A stretch of 42,318 nt of DNA from Candidatus Sumerlaeota bacterium (lineage in GTDB: Bacteria > Sumerlaeota > Sumerlaeia > MWCT01). This document shows positions 35,247-42,318 of this stretch, in pieces (positions within the stretch are counted from its first letter, which is position 1; each line of letters opens with the position of its first letter). Under the pieces are notes generated by a model that ran no database searches, was not told the origin of the DNA, and saw only the letters and a list, made by a program, of their open reading frames with translations. The translations under genes were made by a program, and so were the position numbers. The stretch is from NCBI GenBank assembly GCA_016931135.1, contig JAFGFK010000279.1:1-42318 (forward strand). The letters are read 5' to 3'.

Positions 35247-36281
35247 ATGCCAAATTGGAGGATAATGATCGTTGACGATGAGCCAGATCTGATCAGTTTA
35301 TTGACCCAGGTCATTTCCACCCGCTACGAGGTTGTTGTTGCGCATAACGGCATGGACGCCCTGGAAAAACTGGATCGGTATGAACCGGATTTCATCATCC
35401 TCGATGTGATGATGCCCCTTATGGATGGATTTGACGCCTGCGCCGCCATCCGTAAAAAAAACTTGTACAAGGACGCCCCCATCTATTTCCTTACCTCATC
35501 TTCCGATCGGGAGGATATTAAAAAAGGATATGCCCTGGGATGCAATCTCTATCTTCAGAAACCATTCGATCCATTCCGATTGTTGAAGAATATCGACTTT
35601 TATTATGAGAAGAACCCCATCCCTCCCAAGACAAAAAAGTATAACCTGAAGCAGCTTCAGGAGATGGACGCCAAACCATCTCCCCGTAGGGAATTCAAGC
35701 CCTCCCCGGAGAAAAAAATCCTGGTGCGCGTGATGTATATCGATGATAATGAGGAAACCCTGGGATTTGTTTCCTTTGCCCTGAAAAATGAGAAGGATCC
35801 CCAGTTTGAATTTGAAATCATCACCACCTCCCAACCCATCGAGGCGCTCTCTCAAATCGTTCATTATGAGCCGGATATTGTCCTCCTCGATATCAAGATG
35901 CCCAAACTGGATGGCTTTCAACTCTCCCAGATCATCAAAATCAATCAAAATCTTAAATCCACCGAGATTCAGTTTGTCTCCGCAGTGGCGACTCCCAAAG
36001 ACGTGGAATATGTAAATCATGTAACCGGAAATCCTTTGCTCAGAAAGCCTTTTGAAATCAAAAGCCTTGTTCAGGCGTTGAAGAATATATGCCGGAAACC
36101 GGAGTTTCATATAAAAGAAAAACGCATCTCATACGAAGAGATACAGAAGGAATTGCGGATTGAAAAACAATCAAAAGAAGATGAAATCAGGCGTATCCAG
36201 GAACAAAAGGCTATCCAGGATCATTTGAAACCTCTTACCGAATTCTATAAGGATTTCGAGAAAAAAGAGAAGAAAAGTTGA
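35247..36281 (+). CDS. tandem two-receiver response regulator without output domain
   Basis: The 344-residue protein has two CheY-like receivers. The first (~5-120) has Asp10-Asp11, phosphoacceptor Asp53 (FIILDVMMPLMDG), Thr83 and Lys105 (LYLQKPFDP). The second (~160-285) has Asp166-Asp167, Asp215 (IVLLDIKMPKLDGF) and a lysine in LLRKPFEIKSL. A charged linker joins them (KPSPRREFKPSPEKK). The tail of ~55 residues is a charged coiled coil (EEIQKELRIEKQSKEDEIRR). No DNA-binding, enzymatic or kinase domain is present. Both receivers look able to accept phosphate, so it may integrate two kinase inputs and signal through the coiled coil. A good GGAGG precedes the ATG. No histidine kinase lies in the window. 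Confidence 0.9.
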   Translation: MPNWRIMIVDDEPDLISLLTQVISTRYEVVVAHNGMDALEKLDRYEPDFIILDVMMPLMDGFDACAAIRKKNLYKDAPIYFLTSSSDREDIKKGYALGCNLYLQKPFDPFRLLKNIDFYYEKNPIPPKTKKYNLKQLQEMDAKPSPRREFKPSPEKKILVRVMYIDDNEETLGFVSFALKNEKDPQFEFEIITTSQPIEALSQIVHYEPDIVLLDIKMPKLDGFQLSQIIKINQNLKSTEIQFVSAVATPKDVEYVNHVTGNPLLRKPFEIKSLVQALKNICRKPEFHIKEKRISYEEIQKELRIEKQSKEDEIRRIQEQKAIQDHLKPLTEFYKDFEKKEKKS

Positions 36282-36327
36282 GGGAGACATCCCGAACGAT
36301 ACGGATCAAAACCTGATGAATCTTCCC

Positions 36328-38589
36328 TTATCGATATTTCTTGAAATCCTTCAGTCGATTCAGAAAATCCTGCAATTGTCGGGATAGTTCAGTGATTTGT
36401 TTGTCAGGTCCGAACCTGATTGCGTAATACAGCCGGCTTCCTTCTTCCAGGAGGTCGTAAGGCGCATGACATTCTCTTCCCAATTCAAAAAGGAATTCTC
36501 TTGCCGTAAGATTCACCGGGCGATGAATGGTTTTCCCCGCGATCAGTTTGATCATCCGGTAGTAGAAAAGGTTGCTCATTCTTCTCAAAGGGGGGAAAAA
36601 CGGCGAATAGGTCTTGCCGCGCGTTCTATTCTTTAAACGCCTGTAAAAGACAATGGCGGAAAGATTCAAGACGAAAAGAAATCCCGCAAAGGATATGATG
36701 AGGGGGTGCCGCAGATTGAGAAACAGCCTTTGCATCGCGCGGCTTTTCCTGAGCCTGATGATAAGAGGGTTCATGACTATACCGCATTTCTTCTTCATAT
36801 ATTCATAAGACCGCTGGATCAGCTGCGCCTGTTGCCTGTCGTTGTATCCGAAGGTGAAGTTCTCCCATTTCCGCGAAAGAGACGTAAAAAAATCCGAAAT
36901 CTTCTTGAAATACAGTCGATCGGTATAAATCGTCATGGGCGCCGGGGGAGTGGGATCGAATCTTTCCCATCCATATTCCCTGTCATATACCTCTACCCAG
37001 GTATGGGCGTCACTTTGACGAATGATAAACTTTTGTTCCTTTTTGTCATAAGAACCGCCGTGAAAACCGGAAGCCAGACGGCAGGGTATGCCTTGGGTTC
37101 GCAAAAGCATCATCATACTCGTAGCGAATAATTCGCAATGTCCCTGTTTGGTCGAAAATAAAAAATCCTCGATGGGATTGTCATCCCTCAGGGATCCCAC
37201 CTTCAAAGAATATTGATAATCGTTCATGAGAAACGATTCGATCCTTCGCGCCTTCTCAAATGTCGAGGATGACTTACCGGCGATCCTCGCAGCCAGAAGA
37301 TCAATCTTATCCCCATCGAGATTTCTGGGAATATAAGTGAACCAGGGATTGGACAATATGGAAGATTCGTCTTCTTCCCGGAATGGGGTGGAAAGGCAAT
37401 AAGCCTCGTATTGGGTGATCATTTTCGGAGGAAGGATGAAAATGGCGTCGCCATGGTCTTTGAATACGGTTTCCGACAATCCACTCTCACTTTTCAGCAT
37501 GATAAGATGGGCAAGAGAGAAAATGTGTCGAGATGGAAAATCGATATATGAAATCTCCTGTTTGATTGTTTTGGGAGATTGTTTACCCGTATGTTGGAGT
37601 CGTGGCGTCATATCCGGTATTCCCGGAGTAAAATTGACGGTTCTGTTTTGAGGATCGATCGTATAAGTCTCATATTGTCGAAGTTGCTGGCTTTTAATCC
37701 AGGAAGTTCCGGTAAAAAGATCGAACGCGCCGCCCCTCAGGTAAAGATTTTCCTCTGTTATGCTTGTATCGTTGATTTTCACCTCCATGACCGGCTGGGG
37801 ATTGTTCTGTATGTTTCTAAGGCAACCCAGGTTGATTTCCGTCGAGAAACCGCTGAAAAGAACCTGTTCCGTAGTGGAGGGCAGGGGAATATCAGAATAA
37901 TAATAATGGCTGGATACTCGGGGAATCAGGAGAAAGATCAAGAGAGAGAGAAATACCACAAGGAAACCGGATAGCGTCATGATGCGCCGCCAGGAGGAAG
38001 GAAGCCCTTTTTCCTTTAATGACGTTTCCAGTTCTCTGAGCGTATCAACCGGCGTTGAATCCTGGATCTGGGATGAGAGAAGCGCGGACCTGGTTTGGAT
38101 TTCCAGGACTTTTTCCGCCTCGAACTGGACATTCAGCCATATCAGGGCGTATAGGGAGGAAAGGATGAAAAAAAACAAAAAGAACGGGAACAGGGAACTT
38201 CTAGTCAGAACCGCCGTGATGATGATCATCAGGAATGCCAGAATCCACATCAGGAGAATATCACGCGATTTCTTGGGATTGAAGGCTTTGCTGATTTGAA
38301 GAAATCCGATCTGGTAGGCAAAAATCACATGCATGGGTTTTACCCGAAAGAAAATAAGAATCAACGTGAAGAGAATAAAAAGCGCAGACGCCAGATTCCA
38401 TGCGCGCGTGTAACCTGGAAAGGGTTCCGTATTGCGGGTGATGAACCAGCTCGGAATAAGGACAAACAGAAAAAATCCAACGGCGATAAGCGAGTAATCC
38501 GGCAGCAGGAGCAGGGTTAAAAAGCCTGCGACTGTGGTTGAATAAATACCCCATTTCAACTTGAGCATGATCATTTTTGTATCAAACAT
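36328..38589 (-). CDS. TgpA-like transmembrane transglutaminase (DUF3488 + transglutaminase-like)
   Basis: The 753-residue protein has several N-terminal membrane segments up to residue ~225 and a large extracytoplasmic part with a transglutaminase/protease-like core. The triad is Cys485 (KQGHCELFATSMMMLLR), His529 (SDAHTWVEV) and Asp545 (WERFDPTPP). One more membrane helix (~640-660) and a cytoplasmic DUF4129-like tail (ELSRQLQDFLNRL) complete it. This is the TgpA architecture; substrates are unknown, although TgpA is essential in Pseudomonas aeruginosa. The usual neighbours of such genes, a MoxR ATPase and a DUF58 protein, are absent here. Instead, a pseudopilin gene lies 6 nt upstream, and the two form an operon. 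Confidence 0.9.
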   Translation of the reverse strand: MFDTKMIMLKLKWGIYSTTVAGFLTLLLLPDYSLIAVGFFLFVLIPSWFITRNTEPFPGYTRAWNLASALFILFTLILIFFRVKPMHVIFAYQIGFLQISKAFNPKKSRDILLMWILAFLMIIITAVLTRSSLFPFFLFFFILSSLYALIWLNVQFEAEKVLEIQTRSALLSSQIQDSTPVDTLRELETSLKEKGLPSSWRRIMTLSGFLVVFLSLLIFLLIPRVSSHYYYSDIPLPSTTEQVLFSGFSTEINLGCLRNIQNNPQPVMEVKINDTSITEENLYLRGGAFDLFTGTSWIKSQQLRQYETYTIDPQNRTVNFTPGIPDMTPRLQHTGKQSPKTIKQEISYIDFPSRHIFSLAHLIMLKSESGLSETVFKDHGDAIFILPPKMITQYEAYCLSTPFREEDESSILSNPWFTYIPRNLDGDKIDLLAARIAGKSSSTFEKARRIESFLMNDYQYSLKVGSLRDDNPIEDFLFSTKQGHCELFATSMMMLLRTQGIPCRLASGFHGGSYDKKEQKFIIRQSDAHTWVEVYDREYGWERFDPTPPAPMTIYTDRLYFKKISDFFTSLSRKWENFTFGYNDRQQAQLIQRSYEYMKKKCGIVMNPLIIRLRKSRAMQRLFLNLRHPLIISFAGFLFVLNLSAIVFYRRLKNRTRGKTYSPFFPPLRRMSNLFYYRMIKLIAGKTIHRPVNLTAREFLFELGRECHAPYDLLEEGSRLYYAIRFGPDKQITELSRQLQDFLNRLKDFKKYR

Positions 38590-38595
38590 ACCCTA

Positions 38596-39165
38596 TTATT
38601 TATGGGAAAAAGTGATGACATCCCCGTCGCTGATGATCCCATTGGTCGGATCGTAGGTTTTATTGATAAGGTATATGGGCAAAACATAATCCAGCGCTTC
38701 TTCCCTTGAATAATCCCCGGTTCCATCGTTGTTTTCATCGGAAGAGCTTGCCAGCAGCATGTATTTTTGTATCAGAATATCCAGATCGGAATCGCCATCA
38801 GGACCCACGCTTATGATAAAGTATTCATATTCCCCGGATGGCTGGTGGTAATAAGCATAATGTTTGATGTTGGACTGTTTGGTAAAGGGATCGCCTGGCA
38901 GGCTCGATATATATGCCGTCGGCGCATTCAGCCGGCTTAATTGCATGGGATAATCGTTGTAATCCATCCGGTAATTCTGAAGCGCTCGGGAAAGCGCCCT
39001 GTGTTCCTCTTTTACGCGTTCCACTTTTGTCCGCACAATGATGAATTTGGAGGAATAAACAAATATCAGGGAGAGAATCAAGGTGAGGGTAAGGACTATC
39101 ATCATTTCAAACAGGGTGATTGCCCGTTTCGCATCGTTACCGCTTTTTGTTAAATTCGGGAGCAT
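38596..39165 (-). CDS. type II secretion/type IV pilus pseudopilin (GspG-like)
   Basis: The 189-residue protein has a 15-residue leader ending KRA, then the pilin N-terminal helix ITLFEMMIVLTLTLILSLIF with the conserved Glu at +5. Position -1 is Ala in place of the usual Gly, which may slow prepilin peptidase. The rest resembles GspG/PilE: LQNYRMDYNDYP, YISSLPGDPF, YEYFIISVGPDGDSD, followed by an acidic, probably calcium-binding stretch (SSDENNDGTGDYS). No secretion ATPase, secretin or other pseudopilin gene is present in the window. It is translated just before the transglutaminase gene (6-nt gap), which suggests a shared envelope role. The promoter candidate is at 39201-39230. Confidence 0.82.
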   Translation of the reverse strand: MLPNLTKSGNDAKRAITLFEMMIVLTLTLILSLIFVYSSKFIIVRTKVERVKEEHRALSRALQNYRMDYNDYPMQLSRLNAPTAYISSLPGDPFTKQSNIKHYAYYHQPSGEYEYFIISVGPDGDSDLDILIQKYMLLASSSDENNDGTGDYSREEALDYVLPIYLINKTYDPTNGIISDGDVITFSHK

Positions 39166-39200
39166 GAATTATACCCATTACTGAATATTTTTAATATATA

Positions 39201-39230
39201 TTTATATGTCTTTTTGATTCTGAGTTTCAA
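39201..39230 (-). promoter_or_regulatory. putative promoter for the pseudopilin-transglutaminase operon
   Basis: On the minus strand TTGAAA (39225-39230) and TATAAA (39201-39206) are separated by 18 nt in an AT-rich stretch, about 30 nt from the expected leader start before the ATG at 39165. Confidence 0.5.
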
Positions 39231-39284
39231 CAAAAAAATGAAGATTTCCCTGAACCTATTGTCATTTTTCAATCAAGATGCGCC

Positions 39285-40517
39285 CTAATCGAGATATAAA
39301 AGGAACTCTTTTCTTATATTGATGAATCCCTCCAGGCTCTTTTGATACGAGGAGTGAATCTGGGAAACGGTTTCTCCCTTTTTAATCCTCTCAATGACAT
39401 TCCGGCTTCCAATCAGCCCGTAATTGGGGTCCAGTTTGTATGTTTCTGGATATAGTTTGTACAAGGCGCAAAGAATGTGCAATCCCGTATCAACCGGATC
39501 GAAATCCGCGCGATTATTCAATGTAAGCCTCACTCCATGACATTCCTCTCCCTTGAATTTACTTTCCGCCGGAATGAAGTGGCAGGGCGTGAATTGAACC
39601 CCCGCCGGATTTCTCGCCGTTAACTCGGCTGCCAGTTTATCAGCATCGATCCATGGTGCTCCGAACAATTCAAAGGGAGTGTCCGTGCCTCTTCCAACCG
39701 AAACGTTCGACTCTGACGCCTCTGTAAGGGCAACACCCGGATACAGTATCTCCTGCGTTACGCTGCGGATGTTCGGGGAGGGATTGACCCAGGGAAGCTC
39801 CGTTTCATCGAAAAACATCTTCCTTTTCCACCCCTCCATTTTGATTACCTTTAGATTGCATTGAATCCCGTAAAACTCGTTAAACATCCTGGCAAGTTCC
39901 CCTATCGTCATTCCGTGAACGATCGGCAGGTAATGATAGCTGGTGAATCTTCTCAGAAGCTCCTTATCCTGTACAAGACCGGCAACCCGAAGACCTGTTA
40001 TCGGATTGGGACGATCCAGAACCACAAAGTCGATGTTGTTTACAGCCGCTTCTTCCATGCACATTGCCATGGTGGATATATAGGTATAGAAACGCGCCCC
40101 AATATCCTGGATGTCGAATACAAACGTATCGATGTCTTTCATCTGTTCCTTTGTTGGCCTGTAGCTTTCGCCATATAGACTATAGATCATGAGACCCGTT
40201 TTTTCCTCGGTCAAATTATTGACCCGTTCATCCGCCACGCCTTTGAAACCATGTTCCGGCGCAAAAATTGCGCGAATGTCCACATTTTGCGAGGAGGTCA
40301 TTAAATCGAGAATCGATCGCCCCTGAAAATCAACGGCTGAATGATTGGCGATCAAACCTACTTTCTTACCTTTCAGAATGGAAAAATCGTCACGAACGAG
40401 AACATCCAGCCCCGTCAATACGACTGGCTTCTTCGGACTCTCCGGAACGACTTCCACCCTTGCGCACGATACCAGAATAACGAGTAAAAGCAGACTTCCT
40501 ATATGCCATCTTTTCAT
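39285..40517 (-). CDS. namZ: NamZ-type exo-beta-N-acetylmuramidase lipoprotein (DUF1343)
   Basis: The 410-residue protein begins with a lipoprotein signal (MKRWHIGSLLLLVILVSC, lipidated Cys18). The DUF1343 motifs follow in order: KGKKVGLIANHSAVD, IFAPEHGFKGVADE, DTFVFDIQDIGARFYTYIST, VVLDRPNPITGLRVAG, PIVHGMTIGELA, PWVNPSPNIRS and ESNVSVGRGTDTPFELFGAP. Characterised NamZ releases MurNAc from the non-reducing end of peptidoglycan fragments, in wall recycling. This copy is predicted to be membrane-anchored and extracytoplasmic. A GGAGGAGG ribosome-binding site precedes the ATG. It is the second gene after the TIM-barrel hydrolase-like gene (27-nt gap). The exact substrate here is not tested. 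Confidence 0.9.
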   Translation of the reverse strand: MKRWHIGSLLLLVILVSCARVEVVPESPKKPVVLTGLDVLVRDDFSILKGKKVGLIANHSAVDFQGRSILDLMTSSQNVDIRAIFAPEHGFKGVADERVNNLTEEKTGLMIYSLYGESYRPTKEQMKDIDTFVFDIQDIGARFYTYISTMAMCMEEAAVNNIDFVVLDRPNPITGLRVAGLVQDKELLRRFTSYHYLPIVHGMTIGELARMFNEFYGIQCNLKVIKMEGWKRKMFFDETELPWVNPSPNIRSVTQEILYPGVALTEASESNVSVGRGTDTPFELFGAPWIDADKLAAELTARNPAGVQFTPCHFIPAESKFKGEECHGVRLTLNNRADFDPVDTGLHILCALYKLYPETYKLDPNYGLIGSRNVIERIKKGETVSQIHSSYQKSLEGFINIRKEFLLYLD

Positions 40518-40544
40518 GTTATGCCCTCCTCCGGCTGTTTCCTT

Positions 40545-41537
40545 TTATGTCAGATTCTTGACTTCTCCAAACGCATTGCATATAATATCCCATGTTTTTT
40601 CAGGATTATCCGGCGCAATGCTTGATATGTGAGAACAGGCGTCAAATCCCCAAACAGCCAGGTTGCGAATGCCGGATTGAACCGCTTCCTTTACCGCAGT
40701 TTGTATCTCTTCCTCTCTTCCTCCCGGCACCTTGAATCCCTGTATCCAGATATGCCCTTCCCTGTTCATTTCCCTGCATACCTTGTTCACCTTCCGGGAA
40801 AAATCCCCCACGTACTGCTTCACTTCCTTTTTCAAGGCGTACCAGTAAGGATCCGTTCCGAAGTTGTCGAGGTTCTCCATGGCTGCGAGCTCCTGAAACC
40901 ATTCATCTTTTACCGTTGATCCGGGCAGAATGCACAGGGAATTCCTGACCCCCAGCTCATGCCCGTAATCGATCATCTCCTGGAGAAAATCGACGATGCT
41001 GCGGTGTTTGAATTCCTTCACCTCTTCCGTTTCTTCCATGGGAAGGGGATGACCGTAGAGTTCTTCGAACCTGACTTTGCAGAATTTGCATCGGCAGCCC
41101 CATGTTCCGGGGCGCCCCCCCATCCATCCGGAGATATAAAAATGAGGTTCATCCCAGAAAAGGTAGTCCGGCTCCGCTGCAACAGCCGTTTCACACCATT
41201 GGCGCATGAATTTGCGGAATTCCGGGTTATTGGGGCACGCAATACCTGCGGGTTTTCCATCGGAAAGTATCTCGCAAACCTCCGGATGCGAGGCGATATA
41301 CTCGGAAAAAGCCTCTCCTCCGAATACCTTTCCTACGCCCCAGGGATCGATCTGAGTCTCGAGCCCCTGATCCCGGCTGATTTTGACGATCTCCTTCATG
41401 GTTTTGGCGTAGAAGTGATAATCATTCTCGCTGAAGGTATGAACGACATAGGTAAAATGTTTATCCACAAGGTATTGCATATCCTTTTGCGCATGGCGCG
41501 GGATGCGGTTTCCAAAATAACTCGATCCGATTTTCAT
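40545..41537 (-). CDS. TIM-barrel glycoside-hydrolase-like protein, family not identified
   Basis: The 330-residue protein has no signal peptide. It reads as a (beta/alpha)8 barrel: strands such as TYVVHTFSE, LETQIDPWGVGKVFGG, YLFWDEPHFY, NSLCILPGS, NFGTDPYWY, IWIQGFKV and LAVWGFDAC recur at regular spacing. The WDEPHF motif at the end of a strand is a good candidate for a catalytic acid/base, and the cysteine-rich loop WGCRCKFCKVRFEELYG resembles GH42-like barrels. I cannot assign a GH family. Its linkage to a NamZ lipoprotein suggests a cytosolic partner in peptidoglycan or amino-sugar breakdown, but that is inference. A promoter with an inverted repeat lies just upstream at 41567-41596. 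Confidence 0.65.
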   Translation of the reverse strand: MKIGSSYFGNRIPRHAQKDMQYLVDKHFTYVVHTFSENDYHFYAKTMKEIVKISRDQGLETQIDPWGVGKVFGGEAFSEYIASHPEVCEILSDGKPAGIACPNNPEFRKFMRQWCETAVAAEPDYLFWDEPHFYISGWMGGRPGTWGCRCKFCKVRFEELYGHPLPMEETEEVKEFKHRSIVDFLQEMIDYGHELGVRNSLCILPGSTVKDEWFQELAAMENLDNFGTDPYWYALKKEVKQYVGDFSRKVNKVCREMNREGHIWIQGFKVPGGREEEIQTAVKEAVQSGIRNLAVWGFDACSHISSIAPDNPEKTWDIICNAFGEVKNLT

Positions 41538-41566
41538 TTTTTCATCCCCCGAATTTAATAGGAACG

Positions 41567-41596
41567 ATAATTACGATTGACCTTTCCCCCGTCAAT
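41567..41596 (-). promoter_or_regulatory. putative promoter with overlapping inverted repeat
   Basis: On the minus strand TTGACG (41590-41595), a 17-nt spacer and AATTAT (41567-41572) lie about 30 nt before the TIM-barrel gene. ATTGAC (41576-41581) and GTCAAT (41591-41596) form a perfect 6-bp inverted repeat with a 9-nt gap over the -35 and spacer, a position suited to a repressor. Chance is possible. Confidence 0.35.
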
Positions 41597-41679
41597 GGAA
41601 AACAAAGACGGCATGGATCTTTTTCAATATATCCTGATTTGAAATTTTATTCTTTTGTTTGATCGGGAGGCGTATTTCC

Positions 41680-42006
41680 ATGAATCTCTTTCAATTGCCC
41701 CAGGAAGCCCTGAAGGAAGAATTCTTCGAACCCTTGATGCCGGATTGCGGGATTCTCATTGAAAGGATTATCTCAAAAGGCAATGCATCGCCACCCGGTT
41801 TCTGGTATGATCAGGATCGCGATGAATGGACGGCTCTCCTCCAGGGAAAGGCTAAAATTGCATGGTTCGATGGCAGAACCAGAGACCTTGTCCCCGGAGA
41901 CTGGCTTTTTATCCCCGCTCATGAAAAACATCGCGTCGAATGGACTTCCACCGATCCCCCCTGCATCTGGCTTGCCGTTCATGGAAAATTGCGGAATGAT
42001 GAATGA
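41680..42006 (+). CDS. small cupin-domain protein
   Basis: The ATG at 41680 follows GGGAGG at 9 nt and is preferred to the ORF-track start at 41659. The 108-residue protein has cupin motifs: DEWTALLQGKAKIAWFDG, then LVPGDWLFIPAHEKHRVEWT and PCIWLAVHG. The usual metal-binding His of motif 1 is not obvious, since the motif reads DRDEWTALLQG. Metal binding is therefore uncertain, and motif 2 keeps one His in HEKHRVEW. Small cupins bind sugars or organic acids or act as isomerases. It diverges from the TIM-barrel gene. Its last codons run into the repeat-rich region after 42006. Confidence 0.8.
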   Translation: MNLFQLPQEALKEEFFEPLMPDCGILIERIISKGNASPPGFWYDQDRDEWTALLQGKAKIAWFDGRTRDLVPGDWLFIPAHEKHRVEWTSTDPPCIWLAVHGKLRNDE

Positions 42007-42014
42007 AGAATGCG

Positions 42015-42051
42015 CCCTCCTTCGTTAAACCCGAGGTTTAACTACGGAGGG
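42015..42051. repeat. long imperfect hairpin
   Basis: CCCTCC pairs with GGAGGG, and GTTAAACC with GGTTTAAC around a CGA loop; a 3-nt mismatch zone separates the two stems. No T-run follows on either strand, so it is not a clear intrinsic terminator. Confidence 0.6.
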
Positions 42052-42056
42052 GAAAA

Positions 42057-42077
42057 ATGCGGAATGCGGAATACGGA
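42057..42077. repeat. heptamer tandem repeat (ATGCGGA x3)
   Basis: Two exact ATGCGGA units are followed by ATACGGA. Similar degenerate text (TTGCGGAATGATGAATG) precedes it across the cupin stop codon. Confidence 0.55.
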
Positions 42078-42132
42078 GTGTATTAAATAACAATTCCACA
42101 CTTTAAATCCCGCCGATGTCGGGACTTCGTCC

Positions 42133-42149
42133 TCACGCTTTCAGCGTGA
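42133..42149. repeat. small perfect hairpin
   Basis: TCACGCT (42133-42139) and AGCGTGA (42143-42149) form a 7-bp stem with a TTC loop. No T-run follows. Confidence 0.5.
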
Positions 42150-42198
42150 TTCCTCAGAATAACTATCCTGCCTTCTTATTTTTATATTTGAATTCCTT

Positions 42199-42233
42199 AC
42201 TTCAAACTTTTAACTTCAAACTTCAAACTTTCT
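42199..42233. repeat. heptamer tandem repeat (ACTTCAA x5, degenerate)
   Basis: The five units read ACTTCAA, ACTTTTA, ACTTCAA, ACTTCAA and ACTTTCT. The last overlaps the stop codon of the partial minus-strand gene. Confidence 0.6.
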
Positions 42234-42318
42234 ATTTCCCCTGCGACGCCCAGTAATCATCCAGGATCAACTGCCCCTTTTCCTGCATCCTTTTCACGGC
42301 GACATCCACAGCGCGAAA
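42232..42318 (-). CDS. partial gene, C-terminal 28 codons; possibly a sugar ABC solute-binding protein
   Basis: The minus strand is open from the window edge to a TAG at 42232-42234 and encodes RAVDVAVKRMQEKGQLILDD followed by YWASQGK. An amphipathic final helix ending in a YW-containing tail resembles the C-termini of some family 1 extracellular solute-binding proteins. The piece is too short for a firm call. If correct, it could serve permeases such as those at 29-31 kb. It is too short for the ORF track. Confidence 0.45.
   Translation of the reverse strand, partial: FRAVDVAVKRMQEKGQLILDDYWASQGK

Larger units (their letters stand above)
42007..42231. other. repeat-rich intergenic stretch, no gene seen
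   Basis: The stretch holds a long hairpin (42015-42051), three ATGCGGA-type heptamers (42057-42077), a small perfect hairpin (42133-42149) and a second heptamer array, ACTTCAA-type (42199-42233). It looks like a mobile or decayed intergenic repeat element. No ORF is credible. Confidence 0.6.

Noticed and set aside
42015-42051. Intrinsic terminator of the cupin gene
   Set aside because: The hairpin is strong, but it is followed by purines and not by a T-run on either strand.

Overview
The window looks like chromosomal DNA from an uncultured, probably diderm (Gram-negative-type) bacterium. The evidence is an O-antigen-ligase-like protein, a DUF374 lysophospholipid-acyltransferase-like protein, a lipoprotein signal, a pseudopilin, and two long proteins with SPOR or TPR architecture. 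I see no rRNA, tRNA, CRISPR array, insertion sequence or phage gene. The gene set (fused B12-binding radical SAM/DUF2344 protein, NamZ/DUF1343, transglutaminase/DUF3488, very long TPR protein) resembles candidate-phylum genomes, but I cannot name the phylum from this sequence.

Layout. 0-9 kb: a secreted phosphodiester glycosidase (+), then a minus-strand group that reads GT2, GT4 and radical SAM/SPASM, then OsmC, a polytopic GT-C-like membrane glycosyltransferase and a secreted lectin-like protein. This is probably a surface-glycan assembly region. 9-22 kb: a two-gene plus-strand unit led by a good sigma70-type promoter. The first gene encodes a 1153-residue single-pass membrane protein with a periplasmic lectin-like fold, two SPOR-like domains and a cytoplasmic tail ending in a second lectin-like domain. 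The second encodes a 3090-residue protein made of a DNA-primase-type CHC2 zinc finger followed by about 54 repeats of a 54-residue TPR-like unit. This pair is the best candidate for an undescribed system.

22-32.6 kb: ROK sugar kinase (-), stand-alone receiver protein (+), O-antigen-ligase-like protein (+), thiD (-), DUF374 acyltransferase and HU (-, overlapping), then a plus-strand run of PHP phosphoesterase, two sugar-ABC permeases, a 79-residue unknown protein and a signal-peptidase-I-like membrane protein whose catalytic Ser and Lys positions are Thr and Glu.

32.6-42.3 kb: the fused radical SAM protein (-) diverges from a tandem two-receiver protein (+). A pseudopilin plus TgpA-like transglutaminase pair (-) follows, then a TIM-barrel glycoside-hydrolase-like protein plus a NamZ-type lipoprotein (-), a small cupin (+), a repeat-rich intergenic stretch, and the last 28 codons of a minus-strand gene that may be a solute-binding protein.

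The common theme is envelope and glycan biology: building, exporting, trimming and sensing cell-surface sugars and peptidoglycan, with a few housekeeping genes between. Starts were moved from the ORF track where ribosome-binding sites, signal peptides or family boundaries argued for it (140, 9170, 23027, 26819, 27571, 27839, 28221, 31470, 41680). All family calls come from reading motifs, not from database searches.
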